From CAYMZZ01 sp047600605 (GTDB lineage: Bacteria; Bacteroidota; Bacteroidia; Chitinophagales; Chitinophagaceae): a stretch of 64,000 nucleotides of DNA. Under the pieces are notes generated by a model. It saw nothing but the letters and a program-made list of their open reading frames with translations, had not been told where the DNA came from and made no database searches. The position numbers were made by a program, and so were the translations under genes. Location: assembly GCA_047600605.1 (NCBI GenBank), contig JASGKK010000003.1, positions 1,054,001-1,118,000 on the forward strand, written 5' to 3'. Shown here piece by piece: positions 8,791-16,642 of the stretch. How positions within the stretch are numbered: the stretch's first letter is position 1; the number at the start of each line of letters is the position of its first letter.

Positions 8791-9345
8791 TTAATGATTT
8801 TTGATATACTCTTCTATTTTTTTCACCGCATGATGATAGCTGGCTTTCAATGCCCCTTCACTGGTTTCCAGTACCCGGCTCATTTCTTCGTAAGGCATTT
8901 CATCATAATACCGGAGACTGAAAACAATACGCTGTTTTTCAGGTAGTTGCTGGATAGCCAGTTGTAGTTTCCATTCCAGTTTATTGGCATCAAAATGCTG
9001 GTCGGCGCGTACCTTATTGCTTAGCCCGGCCTCTACATCATCAAGCGGTACGACTGCTTTACGTTTCTGCTGTTCCAGAAAGGTAAGGCATTCATTGGTG
9101 GCAATCCGGTAAAGCCAGGTATAGAGCTGGCTGTCTTCACGGAAGTTTTCGAGGCCTTTCCATACCCGTATAAATACATTTTGCAATACATCATTGGCAT
9201 CGTCATGATCGACCACCATCCGGCGGATATGCCAGTAGAGCTTTTCCTGGTATTTACGGATCAGCGCAGTATAGGCCCGCTCCCTCGTAACAGGGTCGCG
9301 GAACTGGAGCAATAATTCTGTATCACTGGTGCTGGCTAGCGACAT
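8791..9345 (-). CDS. ECF-type RNA polymerase sigma factor
   Basis: Sigma-70 family ECF factor of 184 residues. Region 2 spans DVLQNVFIRVWKGLENF followed by W-L-Y-R-I-A-T-N (about residues 50-90). Region 4 has LPEKQRIVFSLRYYDEM, then a helix-turn-helix ending EGALKASYHHAVKKI (about 130-180). It is the first gene of an operon with an anti-sigma-like membrane protein and a Spy-like protein, so it probably controls an envelope response and its own operon. The preceding gene ends in a terminator at 9414-9449, implying a separate promoter just upstream of 9345. Confidence 0.92.
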   Translation of the reverse strand: MSLASTSDTELLLQFRDPVTRERAYTALIRKYQEKLYWHIRRMVVDHDDANDVLQNVFIRVWKGLENFREDSQLYTWLYRIATNECLTFLEQQKRKAVVPLDDVEAGLSNKVRADQHFDANKLEWKLQLAIQQLPEKQRIVFSLRYYDEMPYEEMSRVLETSEGALKASYHHAVKKIEEYIKNH

Positions 9346-9413
9346 GAGATTGATTTTGCATCCCTTTTGGCCATTTTACAGCTGCAGGCTCTGACAGGAT
9401 TTATATAAAAATA

Positions 9414-9449
9414 AAAAAGCAGGCTCAATTAGAAAAGAACCTGCTTTTT
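9414..9449 (-). terminator. Intrinsic terminator after the transketolase subunit gene
   Basis: AAAAAGCAGG (9414-9423) pairs perfectly with CCTGCTTTTT (9440-9449) around a 16-nt loop. On the minus strand the stem is followed by a T-rich tract. It separates the transketolase gene from the sigma-factor operon and looks usable in both directions. Confidence 0.8.
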
Positions 9450-9464
9450 AAAATAGAAATAAGC

Positions 9465-10430
9465 TTATTGAGCCGTTTTACGTTGCAGCGCTTTTTCAGC
9501 TGCTGCTACAATGTCCGGCACATCGAGCCCATATTTTTTCAGCAGGTCTTTGGGTATACCGCTTTCCCCGAATGTATCCTTTGTACCTACATATTCAATA
9601 GGTATGGGGAAATGACGGGTAGCACACTGGCTGATCGCATCACCCAGGCCGCCAATGATATTATGTTCTTCGGCGGTTACTGCACATTTCGTTTTGCGGA
9701 TAGAAGCCAGTACAGCTTCTTCATCGAGCGGTTTGATGGTGTGAATATTGATCACTTCTGCACTGATACCTTTTTCTTCCAGCGCAATACCAGCCTGTAT
9801 CGCATTCCATACCATATGGCCGCAGGCAAAAATGCTCACATCGGTGCCGGTAGAAAACTGCTGGGCTTTACCAATGACAAAATCTTCTTCTTTGGTAAAA
9901 ATGGGCCATACCGGGCGTCCGAAACGCAGGTATACCGGTCCTTCAAACTCGGCAATAGCCTGCGTAGCGGCCTTGGTCTGTGCATAGTCACAGGGCACGA
10001 TCACCGTCATACCGGGCAGCATCTTCATCATGCCGATATCTTCCAGTATCTGGTGAGTAGCACCATCTTCGCCCAGGGTGAGGCCGGCATGTGAAGCACA
10101 TATTTTTACATTTTTGCCACTGTAAGCCACCGACTGGCGGATCTGGTCATATACGCGGCCGGTAGAGAAATTGGCAAAGGTGGTGGTATAAGGAATCTTT
10201 CCGCCAATGGTCATACCTGCAGCAATGCCGATCATGTTGGCTTCGGCAATACCACATTGTACAAACCGCTCGGGAAATTCTTTCATGAATTGCTGCAACT
10301 TGAGCGAGCCGGCCAGGTCGGCCGTAAGCGCTACGATATTGGGATTTTTGCGGGCGGCTTCAACAATACCGTCGCCAAAACCACTCCGTGTATCCTTATT
10401 GCCAGTAGGCTGGATATCTTTCAAAGACAT
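9465..10430 (-). CDS. Transketolase, C-terminal subunit
   Basis: This is the C-terminal half of a split transketolase of the pentose phosphate pathway. Its 321 residues carry the pyrimidine-binding domain (AGSLKLQQFMKEFPERF, CGIAEANMIGIAAGM, TTFANFSTGR) and the C-terminal domain (about 195-310). The thiamine-pyrophosphate-binding N-terminal half should be a separate polypeptide. It is not adjacent: galE lies upstream and a terminator follows. Alternatives in the same fold, such as a DXS-like or 1-deoxyxylulose-type C-half, are less likely given TLGEDGATHQ. A promoter box lies at 10468-10460. Confidence 0.9.
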   Translation of the reverse strand: MSLKDIQPTGNKDTRSGFGDGIVEAARKNPNIVALTADLAGSLKLQQFMKEFPERFVQCGIAEANMIGIAAGMTIGGKIPYTTTFANFSTGRVYDQIRQSVAYSGKNVKICASHAGLTLGEDGATHQILEDIGMMKMLPGMTVIVPCDYAQTKAATQAIAEFEGPVYLRFGRPVWPIFTKEEDFVIGKAQQFSTGTDVSIFACGHMVWNAIQAGIALEEKGISAEVINIHTIKPLDEEAVLASIRKTKCAVTAEEHNIIGGLGDAISQCATRHFPIPIEYVGTKDTFGESGIPKDLLKKYGLDVPDIVAAAEKALQRKTAQ

Positions 10431-10459
10431 AGGCAGAAATTAGTAGTACGTTTAGAAGA

Positions 10460-10468
10460 GCAAATGTA
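10460..10468 (-). promoter_or_regulatory. Transketolase -7 promoter box TACATTTGC
   Basis: On the minus strand 10468-10460 reads TACATTTGC, an exact TAnnTTTG match, about 22 nt before the transketolase ATG allowing for the start of transcription. It suggests transketolase is transcribed separately from galE. No good -33 box is visible. Confidence 0.5.
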
Positions 10469-10502
10469 ACATAAACTGGCTTGTGAGACACATGCCGGCA
10501 GA

Positions 10503-11558
10503 TTAATTCAATTCACGCGGCTGTCCGCCAAAAATGGTCGCATCGGCTTTGAGGCGTTGCTCCCATTCCCACGCAGTACGCATCATATCGTCCAGCCCGT
10601 ATTGCGGAGTCCAGCCGAGTCGTGTGCGGGCCAGGTCATTATTGGCATAAATAGCCACTACATCACCCGGACGGCGGGCACCAATTTCATAGTTGAGTTT
10701 GACGCCGCTTATCTTTTCAAAAGAATGAATGGCTTCCAGCACAGTCACTCCATTGCCGGTTCCCAGGTTGAATACTTCGCACAGGGCTTCATTTTTCTTT
10801 TCCTGCAGGTAACGGATGGCGAGCGTATGTGCATGGGCAATATCGCTCACATGAATATAATCACGAATACAGGAACCATCGCGGGTGGGATAATCATTGC
10901 CATACACCATCATGCGGGGCAGTTTGCCAATAGCGGTCTGTGTAATGGCGGGTACCAGGTTTTGCGGTTTGCCGATGGGCATTTCGCCAATCAGGATCGA
11001 CGCATGTGCGCCTACCGGATTGAAGTAACGCAGCAGTATGGACTGAGTGCCGGCACTTTTGGCAAATTCATTGATGATCTGTTCGCCCATCTGTTTGGTA
11101 TAACCATAGGGAGATGCAGCAGGTTTAGGCATTGTTTTTTCTGTCACCATCATCTCATCGGGATTGCCATATACCGTGCAGGATGAAGAAAATACAAAGT
11201 AGGGGATATCAAATTCCTGCACACATTTCAGCAGGTTGATCAGCGAAGTGATATTGTTTTCAAAATACATCAATGGCTTCTCCACAGACTCACCTACAGC
11301 TTTGAATGCCGCAAAATGGATAATACCTTCAATGCCTTCATTTTCCTGGAAAATAGCATAGGTGTCATCAAAATTGCAGAGATCAACCCGGTAGTTTTTT
11401 ACTTTTTTACCAGTGATGCGTTCTACTCCGTCAAGAATGCCGGGATTTGAACGGCTGTTGTTATCAACCGAAATCACATCATAGCCATTCTGAATAAGAT
11501 CAACGATGGTATGAGCGCCAATGTAACCGCAACCGCCTGTAACGAGGATTTTAGCCAT
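10503..11558 (-). CDS. galE: UDP-glucose 4-epimerase
   Basis: Interconverts UDP-glucose and UDP-galactose, feeding galactose into envelope glycans. An extended SDR enzyme of 351 residues with the Rossmann motif TGGCGYIGAH (about 7-16) and the catalytic triad: serine in FSSSCTVYGNP (about 120) and the Y-x-x-x-K of YGYTK (about 146-150). Start chosen: M-A-K-I-L-V-T-G-G at 11558 rather than the in-frame ATG 18 bp further upstream, because it puts the Rossmann strand at the usual place and follows an A-rich tract. Confidence 0.95.
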   Translation of the reverse strand: MAKILVTGGCGYIGAHTIVDLIQNGYDVISVDNNSRSNPGILDGVERITGKKVKNYRVDLCNFDDTYAIFQENEGIEGIIHFAAFKAVGESVEKPLMYFENNITSLINLLKCVQEFDIPYFVFSSSCTVYGNPDEMMVTEKTMPKPAASPYGYTKQMGEQIINEFAKSAGTQSILLRYFNPVGAHASILIGEMPIGKPQNLVPAITQTAIGKLPRMMVYGNDYPTRDGSCIRDYIHVSDIAHAHTLAIRYLQEKKNEALCEVFNLGTGNGVTVLEAIHSFEKISGVKLNYEIGARRPGDVVAIYANNDLARTRLGWTPQYGLDDMMRTAWEWEQRLKADATIFGGQPRELN

Positions 11559-11561
11559 AAA

Positions 11562-11591
11562 AAAAATTCCCGGCAAAAGTCAGGAATTTTT
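11562..11591 (-). terminator. Hairpin between the phosphate transporter and galE
   Basis: AAAAATTCC (11562-11570) pairs with GGAATTTTT (11583-11591). On the minus strand the hairpin follows the transporter stop and is followed by a run of Ts that reaches the galE ATG. It can act as a weak terminator. The loop contains GACTTTTG, near the -7 consensus, so it may also hold the galE promoter. Confidence 0.45.
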
Positions 11592-11611
11592 CTCAATGCG
11601 TATGTATTAAA

Positions 11612-12811
11612 TCAGTAAAACAAGTGTACTAAATAGTAAACTGCGGCTGCCAGCAGGCCACTCACCGGAATGGTAAGAACCCAGGCCCAGATAAGGTTTA
11701 CCGTCACACCCCAACGAACGGCCGAAAGTCTTTTGGTCGCACCCACACCCATAATTGAACCGGTAATGGTATGTGTGGTGCTGACAGGTATTTTCAGCGA
11801 TTCGGTGATAAAAAGGGTGAGGGCACCGGCTGTCTCGGCAGCCACGCCTTCAAAAGGAGTTACCTTGGTAATACGGGTGCCCATTGTCTTTACAATCTTC
11901 CAGCCACCACTCATGGTACCCACGGCAATGGCTGTATAACAGGCCAGCGGTACCCATACAGGCATATCATGAAAATCGGTGATCTGACCACCTGCAATCA
12001 GGGCAGCAGTGATAATACCCATTACTTTTTGCGCATCATTGCCGCCATGGCCAATGCTGAAGATGGCAGAAGATACCAGCTGCAGGCGTTTAAACCACTG
12101 GTTGGCCTTATGGGCATTCAGGGTATTGAGGTAAAGGGAGAATACGGCCATAATCACCACAATGGCACTCAGTAAAATCCATTTAAAGTTTTGCGAATGA
12201 AAGATCACTTTCAAAGCATATGAGTCGTAATGCGATTTGAGTTTTTCCGGATCAGTCTGTAAGCTGAAAGCCAGGAATACGGCGATACCTGCAATAACAG
12301 CCAGTGAGAAAATACGGGGAGCCCATCCTTTCCGGAATGAGTTGATAAACCAGATGGATATCAGGAAGGCCATGATCATACCGATCAGGGGTGCCAGGAA
12401 GATAAAGGCGGCAATCTGGATAACCGGACCGGAATTGATAGAGCTGAATGTACCGGCATGTGCAATGGCCGCACCGGCAAAACCGCCAATCAATGTATGT
12501 GAAGAAGAGGAAGGGATACCGCGCCACCAGGTAAACAGGTTCCAGCTAATGGCGGCGATAAGACCGGAAAAGATCACTTCCAGTGTGATGAAATCATTTT
12601 TTACCGTTTTGGCAATCGTATTGGCCACGCCATGGTCCTTAAAAATAAAGAAGGCTACAAAGTTGAACAATGCAGCCCATACCACCGCCTGAAAAGGCGT
12701 GAGCACCTTGGTAGAAACTACCGTGGCAATAGAGTTGGCGGCATCATGAAACCCATTGATATAGTCAAAGATCAGGGCCAGTGCAATGATAACTATAAGG
12801 AAAGTGGTCAT
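11612..12811 (-). CDS. PiT-family inorganic phosphate transporter
   Basis: Low-affinity phosphate permease of the inner membrane. The 399-residue protein has about ten hydrophobic segments and both PiT signature regions: the N-terminal FDYINGFHDAANSIATVVST (about 15-34) and the C-terminal counterpart (FSIGHGGNDAQKVMGI, about 250-265). PSSSSHTLIGG and PVSTTHTITGS form the duplicated half-sites. It follows the DUF47 gene by 91 bp on the same strand, the usual accessory-regulator/permease pair. It may be controlled from the operator-like region at 13618-13759. Confidence 0.95.
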   Translation of the reverse strand: MTTFLIVIIALALIFDYINGFHDAANSIATVVSTKVLTPFQAVVWAALFNFVAFFIFKDHGVANTIAKTVKNDFITLEVIFSGLIAAISWNLFTWWRGIPSSSSHTLIGGFAGAAIAHAGTFSSINSGPVIQIAAFIFLAPLIGMIMAFLISIWFINSFRKGWAPRIFSLAVIAGIAVFLAFSLQTDPEKLKSHYDSYALKVIFHSQNFKWILLSAIVVIMAVFSLYLNTLNAHKANQWFKRLQLVSSAIFSIGHGGNDAQKVMGIITAALIAGGQITDFHDMPVWVPLACYTAIAVGTMSGGWKIVKTMGTRITKVTPFEGVAAETAGALTLFITESLKIPVSTTHTITGSIMGVGATKRLSAVRWGVTVNLIWAWVLTIPVSGLLAAAVYYLVHLFY

Positions 12812-12902
12812 ACGTGCTGTTTGGTAATAAGTTGATCTGAAGACCTGAACAGGAGTGCAGATATGTGCATCTCAGTGTGCGGGTTTTACAATCACCGTCA
12901 GA

Positions 12903-13553
12903 TCAGGCATATTTAATAATGATCGACTCAATCACATTGCTGGCATCTTCACATTTATCGGTCACAATTTCCATTACCTGGTAGATCTCGCGTTTTTTGA
13001 TCACTTCTTTGGCATCGGGCTCGGTAGCAAAAAGGCGCTCGATACTCATATCAAATACATCGTCGGCCTGGTTTTCGATACTGTTGATCTTAACCAGCGC
13101 CTCCGTGATGTTGCGCATATTCTTCATGTCGCGCAATTCTCTTACCGCAATCCGGATCTGCTGGGCGCCCTGCTCTATCAGGTCGGCCATTTTCTGCATT
13201 CCCATATCATTGGGATTAACACGGTAAAAGTTGATCTTTTTGGCTGATGCATATATATAATCAGCAATATCGTCGAGCGAAGTGGCCAGGTAGTGAATGT
13301 CTTCGCGGTCGAAAGGAGTGATAAAGTTGCGACCCAGTTCGGTAAAGATGCTGTGGGTCAGCTCATCATTGGCATGCTCCAGGTCCTCAATCTGCTTGAT
13401 CAGGCTGGAACGTTTATCAAAATCGGTTTCCGCTACCACTTCTTTCATTACACCACCCATGGTAGCACAGTTGTCGGCCACCTGTTCAAATAATTCAAAG
13501 AATACCCGGTTCTTGGGCATGAAAATTTTGAGGAAAGAATTGAGTCCAGCCAT
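12903..13553 (-). CDS. DUF47 (PhoU-like) phosphate transport accessory protein
   Basis: Cytoplasmic all-helical protein of 216 residues of the DUF47/PhoU-like family. It has two related helical bundles with acidic/metal-binding helices (MGGVMKEVV, SSLIKQIEDLEHANDELTH). The family is typically encoded next to PiT transporters and is thought to regulate them. Here it is the first gene of the pair. The 276-bp gap to the divergent TonB receptor holds repeat elements that look like regulator sites. Confidence 0.9.
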   Translation of the reverse strand: MAGLNSFLKIFMPKNRVFFELFEQVADNCATMGGVMKEVVAETDFDKRSSLIKQIEDLEHANDELTHSIFTELGRNFITPFDREDIHYLATSLDDIADYIYASAKKINFYRVNPNDMGMQKMADLIEQGAQQIRIAVRELRDMKNMRNITEALVKINSIENQADDVFDMSIERLFATEPDAKEVIKKREIYQVMEIVTDKCEDASNVIESIIIKYA

Positions 13554-13617
13554 ATCGGTTTTTTAACTGGTTGCGAAATTACCGGCTTCGCCGCGCTGCT
13601 GCCAGCTGCCGGGGTGA

Positions 13618-13635
13618 ATTAATAATTCCTTAATA
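13618..13635. promoter_or_regulatory. Direct repeat upstream of the DUF47/PiT operon
   Basis: ATTAATA-N4-CTTAATA at 13618-13635: two 7-mers with an 11-bp period, the geometry of OmpR/PhoB-family sites. It lies about 65 bp upstream of the DUF47 start. It is AT-rich, so chance is possible. Very similar elements occur at 13736-13753 and 27382-27399. Confidence 0.35.
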
Positions 13636-13725
13636 TAAGAATTTCATTAAATATAATCGCAATTGGTTGATAATGAAATATATTTTTACTGATACCCCTG
13701 TTATATGCTCTGTGGGCACCCTGGC

Positions 13726-13759
13726 TGCCAATGCCCTTAATATTCCCTTAACATTGGCA
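13726..13759. promoter_or_regulatory. Composite operator: direct repeat framed by an inverted repeat
   Basis: The outer arms TGCCAATG (13726-13733) and CATTGGCA (13752-13759) are perfect reverse complements. The 18 bp between them is exactly CCCTTAA-TATT-CCCTTAA, an identical 7-mer repeated with an 11-bp period. The element lies 70 bp upstream of the TonB receptor ATG and between it and the phosphate transporter operon. The period suits a PhoB/OmpR-type regulator; the inverted arms suit a second dimeric factor or an RNA hairpin. The rest of the 276-bp gap shows only AT-rich sequence. Confidence 0.55.
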
Positions 13760-13829
13760 TTACAATTCCATAATCAGCCAGTAACATGCCGGTAATATCA
13801 GCAGCCGTCCTTTGCCGGAAATTTCTGCT

Positions 13830-16601
13830 ATGCGATTAAGGCTGTTACTGCTCTTTTTGTTGATAGGAACTATGGCTGCCCAGGCCCAGATAAAACTGAC
13901 GGGTAAGGTAGTGAATGCAAAGAATGAACCCATTGCCGGGGCTTCTGTAAAAATTGTAGGTGCTGCCGGTGGTACTACTACCGATGTGGAAGGACGCTAC
14001 TCACTCACACTTGCTTCCAATAAGAAATACGAGATCGAATTTTCGGCTATCAGCTATGCCAGCAAACTTATTAATGAAGTAGAAGTTGGCAACGGCATGG
14101 ATAATGAGTTGAATGTGGTACTGGAGTTTGCTGCCAAAAGTATGGAGGGGGTAGTGGTAAAAGCTACTTCACGCCGCCAGGAAAGCACCAATGCCCTGCT
14201 GGCTTTTCAGAAAAACAATATTGCCCTCTCCAGTGGTATCGCCGCCGACTTCATCCGCCGTACGCCCGATAAAAACACGGGTGAGGTACTGCGTCGCGTA
14301 AGTGGTACTTCTATCCAGGATAATAAATTCGTTATCGTACGTGGTCTGAGCGACCGGTACAACTCTGCCTTTATCAATGGCGCCCAGTTGCCCAGCTCAG
14401 AGCCTGATAAAAAGGCCTTTTCTTTTGATGTGATCCCCTCCCAGCTTATTGACAATATCATTATTAATAAAACAGCCACACCTGAACTCACTGGTGAGTT
14501 TGCCGGCGGCCTGGTGCAGGTAGTTACAAAAGATATTCCTACAAGCAATCAACTGATCTTCGGTGCCAGCCTGGGTTTCAATACACAGTCTGCGTTCAAA
14601 GATTTCTATAGCAATGAGCGCGGCAACACCGACTGGCTCGGTTTCAGCGACCGCTCACTGCCCGGTGCATATCCTAAAAGATATTCTGTTTACAACTCAC
14701 TGAACACAGCCGATAAAATTGAGGTATCCAAAGCTTTTCGTGACGATGTGTACAAACAGGTACAATCTACAGCAGGCCCTATACAACAGTATAACCTGAC
14801 CTGGGCCAATGTGGTAAAATCAAAAAACAACGCTTCATTTGGCTCTGTCATCGGTGTTACTTACCGCACATCCAAACTGCTGTATGACGCCAGTAAATAT
14901 CTGCCCGACTTCTTTGATTATCACGATCGGCAGAACAAGTATACAGTCAACTGGGGTGCTGTGGCCAATTTTGCCTGGACCAAAGGCCGTCACAAAATTG
15001 CATTCAAGAACCTGTTTAACCAGTTGATGGACGATAACTACTATGTACGCTCAGGCCTCAACCTCGACAACATCCAGGATATCTCCCTGCGCAGCAGTGT
15101 GCTGAATCAACGTAGTCTTTACAGCAGCCAGCTGGAGGGCACACACCAGTTCTTTAAAGATATCAAGGTGACCTGGAATGTAAACTATGCCTTCAACAGC
15201 AAACAGCAGCCTGACCTGCGCGTGCAAACCTATAGCCGCACTCCCAATACATCTGAACCGTACATACTCAACCTCCGGGGCAACAATACTAACCGCTTTT
15301 TCAGTGATCTGACCGATCATACATTTGGCTACAATGCTTCAGTAGCTATTCCATTTGTAATGGGCACACAGAAGCAAACGCTCAAGGTAGGCGGTTCGGC
15401 AACGGTTCGCCTGCGCGATTTCCGCGCCATCATCCTCGGTTACAGAGAGCCCAATGATCCGAGCCTGAATGCACTGCCTTATGACCAGGTGTTTAATCAT
15501 ACTAACTTCAGCGAAACGGGTTATTATTTCAACACCGACCTGCAAAACCCTTCCGACCGCTACTATGGTGTATCGGCACTGAGTGCAGGTTATATTATGT
15601 TTGACAACAAGCTCAATGACAAACTACGTCTCGTGTGGGGTAGCCGCTTTGAATATTTTGAGCAGTTCCTGAAATCAAACACTCTTACGTCCGACAAGGC
15701 TTCTGTTATCAATACCGACAAGTTTGATGTACTGCCTTCAGCCAACCTTACTATCAGTCCTAACAGTAAGACCAATATCCGCATAGCAGGTTCACGTACA
15801 GTAGCCCGTCCCGAGTTTCGGGAGATCGCTTCATTTGCATTCTTTGATTTTGAGCAACTGGCATCTGTATCCGGTACACCCGGTCTGAAACGCAGCAGCA
15901 TCCTCAATGGTGATCTGCGTTATGAGTATTATCCTAAAGCCGGTGAAGTATTGTCGCTGGGAGCTTTCTATAAAAACTTTGCTGATCCTATTGAACTTCG
16001 TCTGAATGAGTCAAGCTCCGGCAGCCGCCGTCAGTATGAATTCCAGAATGCGGAAAAGGCCGATCTGGTGGGTGTGGAAGCCGAATTCAGAAAGAGCCTT
16101 GGATTCCTCTCTGCTAATGCTGAATGGCTGGAGCGCCTGTACTTTAACGGTAATGCTTCTGTGATCTTCTCTAAAGTAACGCTGGGCAATACAGATGCTT
16201 CCGGCAATAAACTGCCTGCTACCAACCGCCCCTTGCAGGGCCAGAGCCCCTACCTGGTAAATGCCGGCCTGCAATATGATGCAGAAAAAGGCACTAACAT
16301 CTCTATCCTTTATAACCGTATCGGTCAGCGCCTGGCACTCGTAGGTAACACACAGTTTTCGGACATCTACGAGAAACCACGCGATCTCGTAGACTTCCAG
16401 ATCTCTCAGAAAGTATTTGGTAAAAAAGGTGAAGTACGTCTGACAGTGAGCGATATCCTCAATCAGAAAGTAATGACCTATCAGAATAAAAACAGCGCCA
16501 AGGCTTACAATGCGGGTACGGATATCATGTTTACATCCTATACTCCCGGTACTACATTCACGATTGGCTTCAACTATAACCTGGATCTGAAAAAGAAATA
16601 A
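13830..16601 (+). CDS. TonB-dependent outer-membrane receptor
   Basis: Outer-membrane active transporter of 923 residues. Signal peptide (MRLRLLLLFLLIGTMAAQA), carboxypeptidase-regulatory-like beta-sandwich (about 22-105), plug domain containing FVIVRGLSDRYNSAFING and LTGEFAGGLVQVVTKD (about 140-235), then a 22-strand barrel. It lacks a SusD partner. Instead a lipoprotein gene follows after 41 bp. Such receptor/lipoprotein pairs in Bacteroidota take up diverse nutrients, and the divergent PiT/DUF47 operon and shared operator hint at a phosphate-related substrate (inference). Start chosen at the ATG at 13830, which fits the signal peptide; an in-frame TTG 18 bp earlier is less likely. Confidence 0.9.
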   Translation: MRLRLLLLFLLIGTMAAQAQIKLTGKVVNAKNEPIAGASVKIVGAAGGTTTDVEGRYSLTLASNKKYEIEFSAISYASKLINEVEVGNGMDNELNVVLEFAAKSMEGVVVKATSRRQESTNALLAFQKNNIALSSGIAADFIRRTPDKNTGEVLRRVSGTSIQDNKFVIVRGLSDRYNSAFINGAQLPSSEPDKKAFSFDVIPSQLIDNIIINKTATPELTGEFAGGLVQVVTKDIPTSNQLIFGASLGFNTQSAFKDFYSNERGNTDWLGFSDRSLPGAYPKRYSVYNSLNTADKIEVSKAFRDDVYKQVQSTAGPIQQYNLTWANVVKSKNNASFGSVIGVTYRTSKLLYDASKYLPDFFDYHDRQNKYTVNWGAVANFAWTKGRHKIAFKNLFNQLMDDNYYVRSGLNLDNIQDISLRSSVLNQRSLYSSQLEGTHQFFKDIKVTWNVNYAFNSKQQPDLRVQTYSRTPNTSEPYILNLRGNNTNRFFSDLTDHTFGYNASVAIPFVMGTQKQTLKVGGSATVRLRDFRAIILGYREPNDPSLNALPYDQVFNHTNFSETGYYFNTDLQNPSDRYYGVSALSAGYIMFDNKLNDKLRLVWGSRFEYFEQFLKSNTLTSDKASVINTDKFDVLPSANLTISPNSKTNIRIAGSRTVARPEFREIASFAFFDFEQLASVSGTPGLKRSSILNGDLRYEYYPKAGEVLSLGAFYKNFADPIELRLNESSSGSRRQYEFQNAEKADLVGVEAEFRKSLGFLSANAEWLERLYFNGNASVIFSKVTLGNTDASGNKLPATNRPLQGQSPYLVNAGLQYDAEKGTNISILYNRIGQRLALVGNTQFSDIYEKPRDLVDFQISQKVFGKKGEVRLTVSDILNQKVMTYQNKNSAKAYNAGTDIMFTSYTPGTTFTIGFNYNLDLKKK

Positions 16602-16642
16602 TAAGAAAACTCAAATAACAAAAAATACAAACTGTAATTAAT

